A DNA stretch of 64,000 bases from Acetatifactor muris (GCA_023663635.1 JAMPHD010000010.1:32116-96115); one strand, 5' to 3'; shown: positions 7,775-16,962, counted from the first letter of the stretch. Notes: generated by a model from the sequence alone, not told the origin. Numbers and translations are program-made.

Positions 7775-8548
7775 ATGGAGGCGGCAAAACAGGACGGGTT
7801 GGTGAGTATCATAGTACCCGTCTATAATGTGGAGAAATATATCGTGGAGGCCATAGAGAGCGTGCGCCGCCAGACCTATGACAATTGGGAACTTCTGTTG
7901 GTGGAGGACGGCAGCACGGACGACACCGGGCGGATCATGGAGGAATACGGGGAGAGTGTGCGGGACGACCGTATCCGTATCCTCAGACAGCCTGAGAATC
8001 GCGGGGCCGCGGAGGCGCGCAACAGAGGTGTGACCGAGGCGCGGGGGCGCTATATCGCCTATCTGGATTCGGACGATCTCTGGGAGCCTGAGAAGTTGGA
8101 GAGGGAGCTTGCTTTTATGCGTGAGAGGCAGGCGGCTTTTGCCTTTACGGGCTATGAGTTCGCGGATGAGAGCGGGAAAGGTATGGGCAAGGTGGTGCAT
8201 GTGCCCCGGACCCTGAATTATAAACAGGCTCTTCGGAATACCACGATCTTTACCACCACGGTGATGTTTGACACCGCGCGGATTCCCAAAGAGATGCTGC
8301 AGATGCCCAAGGTTAAGAGCGAGGACACCGCTCTGTGGTGGAAGGTGCTGCGAAACGGCTATATCGCTTGGGGATTAGACGAAAATCTGGTGAAGTACCG
8401 CCGCGCGGGCAGCAGTCTGTCCTCCAATAAACTGGAGGCCGTGCGCCGCATCTGGAATCTCTACCGCAAGGTGGAGGGACTGAGCGTTCCGGTCTGTATG
8501 TGGAATTTTGGGTTTTGGGCCGTCAGGGCTGTTTGGCGCCGGGTATAG
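7775..8548 (+). CDS. GT2 family glycosyltransferase
   Basis: A 257-residue soluble GT-A enzyme: VSIIVPVYNVEKYI at the N-terminus, VEDGSTDDTG (UDP-sugar binding), NRGAAEARNRG, and AYLDSDDLWEPEKLE carrying the metal-binding DxD. The C-terminal third includes SEDTALWWKVL, the usual catalytic-base region (ED). It sits four bases after the membrane module and is the last gene before a 370-base repeat-rich gap. It presumably transfers one sugar of the exopolysaccharide repeat unit; donor and linkage are unknown. Confidence 0.9.
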   Translation: MEAAKQDGLVSIIVPVYNVEKYIVEAIESVRRQTYDNWELLLVEDGSTDDTGRIMEEYGESVRDDRIRILRQPENRGAAEARNRGVTEARGRYIAYLDSDDLWEPEKLERELAFMRERQAAFAFTGYEFADESGKGMGKVVHVPRTLNYKQALRNTTIFTTTVMFDTARIPKEMLQMPKVKSEDTALWWKVLRNGYIAWGLDENLVKYRRAGSSLSSNKLEAVRRIWNLYRKVEGLSVPVCMWNFGFWAVRAVWRRV

Positions 8549-8601
8549 TTGATGCTTTCTTGGGGCAAATTTTTAATTTATCTTAAGAAACGGGTTTTTT
8601 A

Positions 8602-8630
8602 TATACCATCCGGCAAAAATATGGTATAAT
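8602..8630 (+). promoter_or_regulatory. Possible promoter for the exopolysaccharide core operon
   Basis: A perfect TATAAT at 8625-8630 with a poor -35 (TATACC at 8602-8607, 17-base spacing). It would give a leader of nearly 290 bases containing the hairpin and GC-rich repeats. Confidence 0.4.
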
Positions 8631-8654
8631 GTCCGCGTAGGCAATGAGCAGTGC

Positions 8655-8718
8655 GACCCAAGGCGGCCCCACAGGTCGTCATGCTTGCATGTAACGACCT
8701 GTGGGGCCGCCTTGGGTC
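8655..8718. repeat. 25-bp perfect inverted repeat (large hairpin)
   Basis: Bases 8655-8679 (starting GACCCAAGGCGGCC) are the exact reverse complement of 8694-8718. The short loop itself contains CATGC-TT-GCATG, which extends the stem by five pairs after a two-base bulge. No T-run follows, so this is not a standard terminator. It lies in the gap 8549-8918, between a glycosyltransferase gene and the initiating transferase gene. Confidence 0.9.
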
Positions 8719-8721
8719 ATA

Positions 8722-8882
8722 GGGCGACAGTCCGTGAGCCCACAACTGCTGCGCAGTTGCGGGCGGCGCACTGCGAAGGAGCGGCGAGAGGGCGGCAGCC
8801 CGTGAGCCCACAACTGCTGCGCAGTTGCGGGCGGCGCACTGCGCAGAGGTAACGGGCGGCGCACTGCGAAGGAGCGGCGAGA
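8722..8882. repeat. GC-rich tandem repeat block in the leader
   Basis: A 68-base unit (8722-8789) is followed by a second copy from 8790 with only two early substitutions over its first 54 bases; the segment GGGCGGCGCACTGCG then recurs at 8854-8868 and the unit ends again with the GAAGGAGCGGCGAGA motif by 8882. Each unit contains the hairpin CAACTGC-TGC-GCAGTTG (8743-8759 and 8811-8827). The block has no convincing open frame with a ribosome site and lies directly before the TTG-start transferase gene. Confidence 0.85.
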
Positions 8883-8918
8883 GGGCGGCGAGGGAATTGC
8901 CAAGCCGGAGGAAATGAC

Positions 8919-10382
8919 TTGAAGGCGAATACCAATGAATACAATTTAAGACGGATGGAAGCTTTTAAGCGTCTGATCAATATAGCGCTGTCCGCGCTGT
9001 GTCTGGCCTTGGAGACGGGAATTTTCGCTTATCACTGGCTGGTGCATTTTCAGTACAGCGTGGTGGAATCTCTGCGAAATTTCGGTTACAAAGGACATAT
9101 CGTGGAGATTGCTTTCTATGGCCTGATCCTCTTTTTCCTGACTACCATGTACGGCGGTATGCGTCTGGGTTATCTGAAGAATGTAGAGTTGATCTTTTCG
9201 CAGCTCTTTGCCACGGTGTTGGCCACAATGTTCATCTATGTGGAACTGTCCATCATGGCGCATCAGCCCTTCGTGCCGAAGGTCTTTCTGATGATGCTGA
9301 CGGAGCAGACGATCACGGTGATCATTTACACCAATATCGCGAATCGGATCTATCGAAATATCTTCCCGCCGAGAAAACTTCTGCTGATCCACGGCGAGAG
9401 ACCCATTGAGGACATCTACAACAAGTTTGAGAGCCGCAGGGACAAATATATCATTGAGAAGACTCTGTGTATGCGCGAGGGCATGGACAGGATCCGCCAG
9501 GAGATCCTCCACAGCTATGAGAAGGGAGAATGCACCGCGGTGGTGGTCTGGGATGTGCCCACGGCGGAGCGCAATCAGATCCTGAAATTCTGCTATGCCC
9601 AAAACATCAGGATTTACATCATGCCTAAAATAACAGATGTTATACTTGGCGGCGCGGAGGAGCTGCATATCTTCGATTCTCCCCTGTTGCTGACCAGGGA
9701 GTACAGACTCAGTATGGAACAGCGATTTATCAAACGGACTGTTGATATCGTGTGTTCTTTAATTTTGTTGGTACTCACATCGCCGATCATGTTGCTCACC
9801 GCTATTGCCATCAAGGCATATGACGGCGGTCCGGTGTTGTATAAGCAGATCCGCTGTACCAGAGGGCGCAGACAATTTTCCATCATGAAATTCCGCAGTA
9901 TGCGCACGGACGCGGAGAAGGATGGCGTGGCGCGACTGGCGCAGAAGAATGACGACCGCATCACTCCCATCGGCAAATTCATCCGCAAGTGCAGGATTGA
10001 CGAATTGCCGCAGTTGTTCAATATCCTGCGGGGAGATATGTCCTTCATAGGCCCCAGACCGGAGAGGCCGGAGATCATCCGTCAGTATATGGAGATCATG
10101 CCGGAATTTGCGTATCGCACTAAGGTGAAAGCAGGATTGGCGGGATTCGCTCAGGTGTACGGCAAATACAACACTTCACCCTATGATAAATTAAAACTGG
10201 ATTTAACTTATATCGAACATTATTCGCTCTGGTTGGATCTGAAACTGATGCTTTTGACTCTGAAAGTGCTGTTTTGGCCGGACAGCACGGAGGGGGTGGA
10301 GAGCGAGATGGTGACGGCGTTCAAGAAGGAGCATGAGCGCGACGGATTTTCGGAGCAGGATACGGACACGGAGAAGGAGTAA
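8919..10382 (+). CDS. Exopolysaccharide-initiating polyprenyl glycosylphosphotransferase
   Basis: A 487-residue membrane enzyme that transfers a sugar-1-phosphate to undecaprenyl phosphate to begin repeat-unit assembly. The N-terminal third has four or five membrane helices and a cytoplasmic Rossmann-like region (KLLLIHGERPIEDI). The C-terminal bacterial sugar transferase domain, from about residue 268, has RFIKRTVDIVCSLI, GGPVLYKQIRCTRG, IMKFRSMRTDAE, KCRIDELPQLFNIL and SFIGPRPERPE. The TTG start at 8919 is supported by GGAGG at 8907-8911 with a seven-base gap. A short ATG-ACT-TGA overlaps this start. It heads the contiguous gene run to 16959. Confidence 0.93.
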   Translation: MKANTNEYNLRRMEAFKRLINIALSALCLALETGIFAYHWLVHFQYSVVESLRNFGYKGHIVEIAFYGLILFFLTTMYGGMRLGYLKNVELIFSQLFATVLATMFIYVELSIMAHQPFVPKVFLMMLTEQTITVIIYTNIANRIYRNIFPPRKLLLIHGERPIEDIYNKFESRRDKYIIEKTLCMREGMDRIRQEILHSYEKGECTAVVVWDVPTAERNQILKFCYAQNIRIYIMPKITDVILGGAEELHIFDSPLLLTREYRLSMEQRFIKRTVDIVCSLILLVLTSPIMLLTAIAIKAYDGGPVLYKQIRCTRGRRQFSIMKFRSMRTDAEKDGVARLAQKNDDRITPIGKFIRKCRIDELPQLFNILRGDMSFIGPRPERPEIIRQYMEIMPEFAYRTKVKAGLAGFAQVYGKYNTSPYDKLKLDLTYIEHYSLWLDLKLMLLTLKVLFWPDSTEGVESEMVTAFKKEHERDGFSEQDTDTEKE

Positions 10383-10385
10383 TCT

Positions 10386-11444
10386 ATGTGGGAAGGCAGC
10401 TATGCGTCCGAGCCCTTTGATCTGCGGCTGACAGCGCTTTGCATGATGCGTGATCTCGGCAGGATCGCGCTGTGTACGCTGTTGGGCACGCTGATATTCG
10501 GCGGCGGATATTATGTGAAAAATGTGCTTTTGGGACCGGCGCCCCAATATGAGATGACCCTGACCTGTAAGCTGGAATATACAGACCCCCCGGTGCAGTC
10601 AGGGGATTACTATATCAACGAGATGACTTGGAATACCTATCTGGACTCCGAGGAATTCAGACAGATGGTGGAGCTTGCTCAGCCCTTTGTCGGCATGGAT
10701 GTGACGACGGATATATGGACGGAGAATCCCCTTGGTCTGCAGGAGGCATTGTCCGCCGCGGTGGCATCGGATATCCATGTGCCCTCCTTCACGGTGAGCA
10801 CTCCCGACGCGGACAAGACCAGGACTCTGTGCGCGGTGGTGCGGGAGGTATTGACGGGAGATTTTGTCGCCGGCATTCCCGAGATCGCCTCCATCCGCGT
10901 GTTGGATGAGAGCGGCCCGGTGGCGGTATATCCGGATGTACGGCCCCTGCGGGCGGTGATCCTCAGCGCGCTGCTCTCCTGTTTCTTCACGGTGACGGTG
11001 TGGCTCCTTCGGGAGATCGGAGCGGACAGTATCAGACTGCCGGCCACCCTGCGCCGCAGATATGGTCTGAAGGCTCTGGGGACGGTCGAGAGCGCCGAGC
11101 TCAAAGAAAACGCAGGGTATTTATTCAAAAATAAAGACAAAATTGCCGTCTGTGCCGTGGATTCAGGCACGGATCCCCAAATTGTGACGGAATCCCTGCA
11201 GGAAAAATTGCGGACTCAAGCGGAGTGGATCGCCGTTCCCGCGCCGCTCCTTTGTCCGGAGAGCGCCGAGATATTGCGGGACGCGGACGCGGTATTGCTC
11301 GTAGTGGAGGCGGGACTTCACGCGGGCAAGCCCTTGGAACGGGTACTGGAATTTCTAAAGACGCAGGATATCGCCGTGACGGCGACACTTTTGTGGAATG
11401 CGGATGAGGCGTTGATCCGCGCCTATTACAGATTGGGGCGATAA
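10386..11444 (+). CDS. Wzz-like polysaccharide chain-length protein with a degenerate kinase-like domain
   Basis: A 352-residue protein three bases after the initiating transferase. Two membrane helices (about 24-44 and 188-208) flank an extracytoplasmic domain, the layout of polysaccharide co-polymerases. After helix 2 a cytoplasmic region of about 140 residues follows the order of a CpsD/BY-kinase ATPase (KDKIAVCAVDSGTD, then DADAVLLVVEAG), but the Walker A loop is missing where a GxxGxGKS/T would be expected and there is no tyrosine-rich tail. The domain is therefore probably a non-catalytic remnant or scaffold. It likely controls polymer length. No intact kinase partner is visible in the window. 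Confidence 0.72.
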   Translation: MWEGSYASEPFDLRLTALCMMRDLGRIALCTLLGTLIFGGGYYVKNVLLGPAPQYEMTLTCKLEYTDPPVQSGDYYINEMTWNTYLDSEEFRQMVELAQPFVGMDVTTDIWTENPLGLQEALSAAVASDIHVPSFTVSTPDADKTRTLCAVVREVLTGDFVAGIPEIASIRVLDESGPVAVYPDVRPLRAVILSALLSCFFTVTVWLLREIGADSIRLPATLRRRYGLKALGTVESAELKENAGYLFKNKDKIAVCAVDSGTDPQIVTESLQEKLRTQAEWIAVPAPLLCPESAEILRDADAVLLVVEAGLHAGKPLERVLEFLKTQDIAVTATLLWNADEALIRAYYRLGR

Positions 11445-11470
11445 CGGAAACTTGGACACGGAGGGTTTAT

Positions 11471-12277
11471 ATGGGCGTAGAGGTTTTGGTTTCCGTGATG
11501 GGTCAGGAACTCGCAGAGTTGGCGGAGAGGATGCGGTTGGATTCGGACGCGGTGATCATCAATCAATGCGACTGCCTTGACTATGCGGAGACGGACCGGG
11601 GAGGACACAGGATCCGCTTTTATTCTTTTCCGGAGAGAGGGATTGGCAGGAGTCGCAACGCCGCCATAGAGCGGGCGGAGGGGGATATCTGTCTCTTTTC
11701 GGATGAGGACATTGTGTACGAAAAGGGTTACGCGCAGGCCATCGAGAACGAGTTTGAGCGCAATCCCGCGGCGGATATGATCCTGTTCAACATCGAGGTG
11801 GAGGAGTCGAGGCGCACCTATCATATTGAGGAGCGCAAACGGGTACACTGGTATAATTGCGGGCGTTACGGCGCGGTGAGTTTCGCCGTCAGGCGGGCCG
11901 TGCTGCTTGAATCCGGCGTGCGGTTTTCTTTGCTTTTCGGCGGCGGCGCCAGATTCAGCAACGGGGAGGACAGCCTGTTTCTGAAGGAAATCATGGACCG
12001 GGGATGTCGGGTCTATACGGCTCCCGTCACCATCGGCCGCGAGACGGCGGGGGAATCTACCTGGTTTGAGGGATACAATCGGAAATTTTTCCATGACAGA
12101 GGCGTGTTGTACCACTATCTGTACGGAGGGATGGCGCTGCCTTTCTCCCTGCGATTTCTGTTGGCCCACAGGGGCAGACTGTGCGTGAGCCTGTCCCTGA
12201 CACAGGCGTTTCGGTATATGCGGGAGGGCGCGCGGGAGGGGAGACGGCTCGGAAAGGAGGCCCTGCATGGAGAGTAG
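11471..12277 (+). CDS. GT2-like glycosyltransferase
   Basis: A 268-residue enzyme with an atypical N-terminus (MGVEVLVSVMGQELAELAERM) instead of the usual VPVYN. The later GT-A features are clear: RGIGRSRNAAIERAEGDICLFSDEDIVYEKGY supplies the donor-binding and acidic metal-binding segments, and GARFSNGEDSLFLKEIM the catalytic region. GGAGGG lies six bases before the ATG. The 3' end overlaps the polymerase gene by 11 bases, implying coupled translation. Donor and acceptor unknown. Confidence 0.82.
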   Translation: MGVEVLVSVMGQELAELAERMRLDSDAVIINQCDCLDYAETDRGGHRIRFYSFPERGIGRSRNAAIERAEGDICLFSDEDIVYEKGYAQAIENEFERNPAADMILFNIEVEESRRTYHIEERKRVHWYNCGRYGAVSFAVRRAVLLESGVRFSLLFGGGARFSNGEDSLFLKEIMDRGCRVYTAPVTIGRETAGESTWFEGYNRKFFHDRGVLYHYLYGGMALPFSLRFLLAHRGRLCVSLSLTQAFRYMREGAREGRRLGKEALHGE

Positions 12278-13361
12278 CGCTCTGGTCTATGTGGGACTGA
12301 CTATAGTGACGGTATTGCTCGCCTGCCATGTGCAAAGCTTTGTGCAGGTCGGACGGGGAACGAGGGGCTATGCCCGCAGCTCGGTGGCGGAGTTTGCCAT
12401 CTTCGTCCTGCTCACGGGCGTATCCGCCTGTCGGATCGCGGTGGGCAATGATTACTGGGTGTATCGGTTCAATTTCCGCCTGATCGCGCAGGAGAGGCAT
12501 GTCTCCTCGGAGTTTGGCTTTAATCTGATCGTCAAATGGATGCAGCAGCTCTTCGGATATGACAATTATCTGCCCATTTTTGCTCTGTTTTCGGCGCTGA
12601 CGGTGTGGTTCTTCGTGCGGGCGCTGCACGGACAGGCCGCAGATTACGCCTTTTCCTTTTTCCTGCTCATGACGGGCGGGTATTATTTTAACAGCCTCAA
12701 CACCGTGCGCTATTATCTGGCGCTGGCTGTCGCGCTGTATGCCATGCGGTATGTGCTGCGCGGGGAGTACGGCAAATTTGTGCTGTGGATCCTCTTTGGC
12801 AGCCTGTTTCACAAATCCGTCCTGTTGGTGATCCCGGTATATTGGGTGGCGCACCGTCTGGCCTTGGCAAAGCTTAAGACATGGCATTATGTGGCGGAGA
12901 CTGTCCTGGCAGCCAGTCTGATCTTCGGTCAAAATATCTATCGGGAGATTGTGTTCTTCTTTTATCCGTACTATCGGGATTCCGGCTTTGACGCGGGCAA
13001 TGTATCTTGGGTCAATGTGGCCAAATGCGTGGGCACGCTGCTGCTCTGCGCGATCTGTTACAGGCGCAGTCTGCGGGAGAACGTGGCGAACAGATTCTAC
13101 TTTTTCCTGAACGTGGCGGGGCTCATGGTCTATCCCTGCGGGAGCTTTATCCCGGAGGTGTCCCGGGTGGGATATTATATGATCGCCTCTCAGATTTTTT
13201 TGATCCCCGCGCTTTTAAAGGATATGCCCAAGGGTTGGTTCCGCAAACTGTGTTATGGGGGAGTGGCGACCTGTTTCGGCGTTTATTTCGTCTTCCTGTT
13301 ACGGGGGATGTACGCCACGGATATACGGCTTTTGCCCTATTTGAATTGGATCTTTAACTGA
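12267..13361 (+). CDS. EpsG-family polysaccharide polymerase
   Basis: A 364-residue protein with about ten membrane helices and the EpsG-family signature near the first loop: RIAVGNDYWVYRFNF followed by SSEFGFNLIVKWMQ, then TGGYYFNSLNTVRYYLA and a GSLFHKSVLLVIPVYW stretch. EpsG-type proteins act like Wzy polymerases, joining repeat units outside the membrane. It overlaps the preceding GT gene and is followed after 17 bases by the GT4 fusion. No Wzx flippase gene is seen in the locus. Confidence 0.87.
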   Translation: MESSALVYVGLTIVTVLLACHVQSFVQVGRGTRGYARSSVAEFAIFVLLTGVSACRIAVGNDYWVYRFNFRLIAQERHVSSEFGFNLIVKWMQQLFGYDNYLPIFALFSALTVWFFVRALHGQAADYAFSFFLLMTGGYYFNSLNTVRYYLALAVALYAMRYVLRGEYGKFVLWILFGSLFHKSVLLVIPVYWVAHRLALAKLKTWHYVAETVLAASLIFGQNIYREIVFFFYPYYRDSGFDAGNVSWVNVAKCVGTLLLCAICYRRSLRENVANRFYFFLNVAGLMVYPCGSFIPEVSRVGYYMIASQIFLIPALLKDMPKGWFRKLCYGGVATCFGVYFVFLLRGMYATDIRLLPYLNWIFN

Positions 13362-13378
13362 GATATCGGGAGAATTCT

Positions 13379-15982
13379 ATGCGGATACTGTGGTTGTGTA
13401 ATATCATGCTGCCCATGATAGCAAGACAGCTTCATATGGAGGCGAGCAACAAGGAGGGATGGCTCTCCGGGTTGGCGGACGCCGTGCTGACCGCGGATGC
13501 CGGAGAGGATATGGAGTTGGCGGTGGCTTTTCCCGTCACGGCGGAGCTTGAGGGGGCGGAAAAACACATTTATGACGGCTGTCCCGTCTTCACCGGCGCC
13601 GTGGAGAGAGATAAGGCCGTTCTGCGCTGGTACGCGTTCAGGGAGGATGTGGTCAATCCCCATCTGTATGATGACTCCCTGGAACTGCAGATGCATTATA
13701 TCCTGCGGGAATTTAAACCGGATGTGGTGCATTGTTTCGGCACGGAATATCCCCACACTCTCGCCATGTGTCGGGCGTTTCCGGAGCGCGAGAGGATCTT
13801 GGTGGGGATTCAGGGACTGTGCAGCGTCTACGCGAGAGTCTACCTGGAGGGCTTGCCCGGGCGGGTGGCGCGGTCCGTGACCCTGCGGGATCTGCTCAGA
13901 AAGGACAGTCTGCAACAGCAGTACCGGAAGTTCACGATGCGGGGAGAGATGGAGCGGGAGGCCCTCAAATTGGCGGGCAATGTGACCGGACGCACGGCAT
14001 GGGACAGGAAACACACCGCGGAGATCAATCCAAACGCATGTTATTTTAAAATGAATGAGACGCTCAGACCTGATTTTTACACGGAACGTTGGGATCAGAA
14101 AGAATGTGAGCCCTATTCCATCTTTGTGAGTCAGGGGGACTATCCCATCAAGGGTCTTCACTATCTCCTGCAGGCGTTGCCGGCCGTGCTGAAAGAATTT
14201 CCGCAGGTACGGGTCTATGTGGCGGGGAATGACATCACCGGGCAGGGCAGCCTGAAGAAGACTCTGAAGATCTCGGCTTACGGCCGCTATCTGCGGGAGC
14301 TGATCCGGCGCTATGATCTGGGGGATCACATCCGATTTCTCGGCAAATTGGACGCGGAACAGATGAAGAGGCGTTATCTGAAGAGCAATGTATTTCTGTG
14401 CTGCTCCCTGATGGAGAACTCGCCCAATTCACTGGGCGAGGCCATGCTGTTGGGCGTCCCCTGCGTCAGCACGGATGTGGGAGGGATCAGCAGTATTTTT
14501 ACCGGCGGCCGGGATGGGATCTTGTATGAAGGGGCCAAATCGTCTGAAAAATCTGTCAATAACGACAGTAATTTTATGGATTCCCCGGGGAATGCCCCCG
14601 ATATCCCCCGAAATTTGTCAAATGCGCTCCTTGAGATGTTGTCTCATCCTGAGAAAATGCATGAATATAGCGAAAATGCAAGAATCCATGCAGCCAAAAC
14701 GCATAATAAAGAACAAAACTATCAAAGAATGAAGGAAATATATTCAGAGATTGCAGCCGCCGCGCGGTTGTCAGATAAATCCGGCGGACAGACTTTGGAG
14801 AGTCGCGGGCAGAATCCGGAGGAGCGGGGGCAGCATCCCCGTCTGGTCTTTGTCTCCAATTATATCAATCACCACCAGATCCCTTTTTGCAACGCCCTGT
14901 ATGAGCGATTGGAGGGTTCCTTTGTCTTTATTCAGACGCAGCCCATGGAAGAAGAGCGCGTCCGCATGGGATGGCAGGATCGGAACCTCCCGCCCTATGT
15001 CAGACTCTTCTATGAGGAGCCGGAAGGCTGTTCGGCCATGATCCTGGAGTGTCCCATGGTATTGTTCGGCGGTGTGGACGATGAGAGCTATATCGCGGAA
15101 AGATTAAAGAGTGGCAGACCCGTGATCCGATACAGCGAGCGCCTCTACAAGGAGGGACAGTGGAAAGCCATATCCCCGCGGGGACTGCTCCGAAAATACC
15201 GCGATCACACTGCGTATCGCCACAAGCCGGTGTATCTGCTCTGCTCCGGGGCGTATGTGCCCTCGGATTTTCATATCGTCAGGGCGTATCCCGGCAAGAT
15301 GCTCAAGTGGGGTTATTTCCCGGAGACGAGACATTATGATCCGGATGAACTGATGCGGAACAAGACGCCGGGCAGTATTCTGTGGGCGGCGCGCTTTCTG
15401 GACTGGAAACATCCTGAGTCGGCCCTGCTCTGCGCCCGCTATCTGAAAGAGAAGGGCATTGCCTTTCATATGAACATCGTGGGGGACGGCGCGGAGCGTC
15501 CCATGGTGGAGAGGCTTATGGAAGAATATGATCTCGGAGGCTGTGTGACGCTGCTCGGCTACAGGAATCCGGACGAGGTGCGGACTCTGATGGAGCAGTC
15601 GGAGATCTATCTGACCACTTCTGACCGCAAAGAGGGTTGGGGGGCCGTGATCAACGAGGCCATGAACAGCGGCTGCGCGGTGGTGGCGGATCATATGATG
15701 GGCGCCGCTCCCTGGCTGATCCGACACGGTGAGAACGGTATGCTCTATGAGGACGGCAGACCGGAGCAGCTCTTTGAGGCTGCGGAGAGGCTCCTGCGGG
15801 ATCCCGGTCTTCGGGATCGGCTCGGCCGCGCGGCCCTTGCCACCATTGAGCGGACATGGAACGCGGAGACGGCCGCGGAGCGTTTTTTGAGATTTTGTGA
15901 GACTTATGAGACGGCTGAGGAGGGGCCCTGTTCCCCCGCGGAAGTCGTCAGTGAGAGGAAGATGTTATGCAAGATCCTTTGA
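13379..15982 (+). CDS. Fusion of two GT4 glycosyltransferases
   Basis: An 867-residue protein, about twice the usual GT4 length. Domain 1 (about 1-465) has DVVHCFGTEYPH, SQGDYPIKGLHYLLQAL and the ENSPNSLGE motif (E346 and E354, the E-x7-E of retaining GT-B enzymes). Domain 2 (about 485-850) begins RLVFVSNYINHHQIPF, has ILWAARFLDWKHPE and the EGWGAVINE motif (E752, E760). Both active-site motifs are complete, so both halves may be active and may add successive sugars. The linker (about 387-478, bases 14540-14810) is strikingly AT-rich in its first part compared with the rest of the gene and encodes Asn/Ser/Lys-rich sequence. The 3' end overlaps the next gene by 16 bases. Confidence 0.88.
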   Translation: MRILWLCNIMLPMIARQLHMEASNKEGWLSGLADAVLTADAGEDMELAVAFPVTAELEGAEKHIYDGCPVFTGAVERDKAVLRWYAFREDVVNPHLYDDSLELQMHYILREFKPDVVHCFGTEYPHTLAMCRAFPERERILVGIQGLCSVYARVYLEGLPGRVARSVTLRDLLRKDSLQQQYRKFTMRGEMEREALKLAGNVTGRTAWDRKHTAEINPNACYFKMNETLRPDFYTERWDQKECEPYSIFVSQGDYPIKGLHYLLQALPAVLKEFPQVRVYVAGNDITGQGSLKKTLKISAYGRYLRELIRRYDLGDHIRFLGKLDAEQMKRRYLKSNVFLCCSLMENSPNSLGEAMLLGVPCVSTDVGGISSIFTGGRDGILYEGAKSSEKSVNNDSNFMDSPGNAPDIPRNLSNALLEMLSHPEKMHEYSENARIHAAKTHNKEQNYQRMKEIYSEIAAAARLSDKSGGQTLESRGQNPEERGQHPRLVFVSNYINHHQIPFCNALYERLEGSFVFIQTQPMEEERVRMGWQDRNLPPYVRLFYEEPEGCSAMILECPMVLFGGVDDESYIAERLKSGRPVIRYSERLYKEGQWKAISPRGLLRKYRDHTAYRHKPVYLLCSGAYVPSDFHIVRAYPGKMLKWGYFPETRHYDPDELMRNKTPGSILWAARFLDWKHPESALLCARYLKEKGIAFHMNIVGDGAERPMVERLMEEYDLGGCVTLLGYRNPDEVRTLMEQSEIYLTTSDRKEGWGAVINEAMNSGCAVVADHMMGAAPWLIRHGENGMLYEDGRPEQLFEAAERLLRDPGLRDRLGRAALATIERTWNAETAAERFLRFCETYETAEEGPCSPAEVVSERKMLCKIL

Positions 15983-16959
15983 TCAGTGTGATCGTGCCGG
16001 TGTACAATATCATGGAATATCTGCCCCGCTGCGTGGAGTCCGTCCGCGCCCAGACCTATGAGAATCTGGAGATCCTTCTGGTGGATGACGGATCCACGGA
16101 CGGCACGGGGGAGCTCTGCGACCGTCTGGCCGCGGAGGACGAGCGCATTCGGGTGTATCACAAGGAGAATGGGGGATCTTCCTCCGCCCGCAATCTGGGG
16201 CTTGAGAAAGCGTCCGGAGAGTATATCGGCTTTGTGGACAGCGACGACTATATCGATAAGCGGATGTATCGGCTGTTGTACGATGCCATACGGAAATACT
16301 CCGTCCGGGTGGCTCAGATCGGGCGGGACGAGATCGATGAGCAGGGCAACAGGCTGCCGGAGATCTGTGTGCCGCCGAAAGAGGCGGAGCGTATCGGCAG
16401 TCGGGAATTTTTAAGAGAATTGCTGATGCATCGGGGAGACTGTTCGTTCTGCACGAAACTGTTCGCGCGTGAAGTGTTGGGGACGCGCCGTTTTCCCACG
16501 GGAGCGTTGAACGAAGACTTTCATTTTCTGGTGAGACTGCTGCCTGAGATCGGGGATATCGTCTCCCTGCCGCAGCAGTGTTACCATGTATTTTATCGGA
16601 TCGGGAGCAATTCCCGCAAGACGGACAGGGAACAATTTTCCCGGGTGTACGCGGACAGCGTGCGCAACGCGGATATGGTGAGGGGGATGGTGGATCCGGG
16701 TGACGGGGAGATGGCGCGGATCGCCCTGAGATTCGGCGTATTTCAGCGTCTGGAATACCTGCTGCACATTCCCGTCAGTCAAATGACCCGGGACAACGCG
16801 TTTTACCGCAAAGTCGTCAGAACCCTCCGCCGGGACTGGCTGCAGGGGATTTGGAATCCGTATCTCACGGTGAAAAATAAGATATACATGACACTCTTTG
16901 TCGTGGCGCCCCGGGAGGTGCGTGTCATACATGGAAAATTAAGGGGATTGGCAAGGTAG
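15967..16959 (+). CDS. GT2 family glycosyltransferase (EpsJ-like)
   Basis: A 330-residue GT-A enzyme with all the standard blocks: ISVIVPVYNIMEYLPRC, VDDGSTDGTGELCD, NGGSSSARNLGLEKA, and FVDSDDYIDKRM. A C-terminal extension of about 100 residues is basic and partly amphipathic, as in capsule-type GT2 enzymes. GAGGAAG precedes the ATG, and the gene overlaps the GT4 fusion, so it is the last member of the operon. Its stop is four bases from the convergent XRE gene. Confidence 0.9.
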   Translation: MQDPLISVIVPVYNIMEYLPRCVESVRAQTYENLEILLVDDGSTDGTGELCDRLAAEDERIRVYHKENGGSSSARNLGLEKASGEYIGFVDSDDYIDKRMYRLLYDAIRKYSVRVAQIGRDEIDEQGNRLPEICVPPKEAERIGSREFLRELLMHRGDCSFCTKLFAREVLGTRRFPTGALNEDFHFLVRLLPEIGDIVSLPQQCYHVFYRIGSNSRKTDREQFSRVYADSVRNADMVRGMVDPGDGEMARIALRFGVFQRLEYLLHIPVSQMTRDNAFYRKVVRTLRRDWLQGIWNPYLTVKNKIYMTLFVVAPREVRVIHGKLRGLAR

Positions 16960-16962
16960 GGA

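Noticed and set aside
8599..8980. Minus-strand frames through the GC-rich repeats before the sugar transferase
   Set aside because: They translate the repeats into Arg/Pro/Ala-rich low-complexity text, have no ribosome site and overlap the hairpin.
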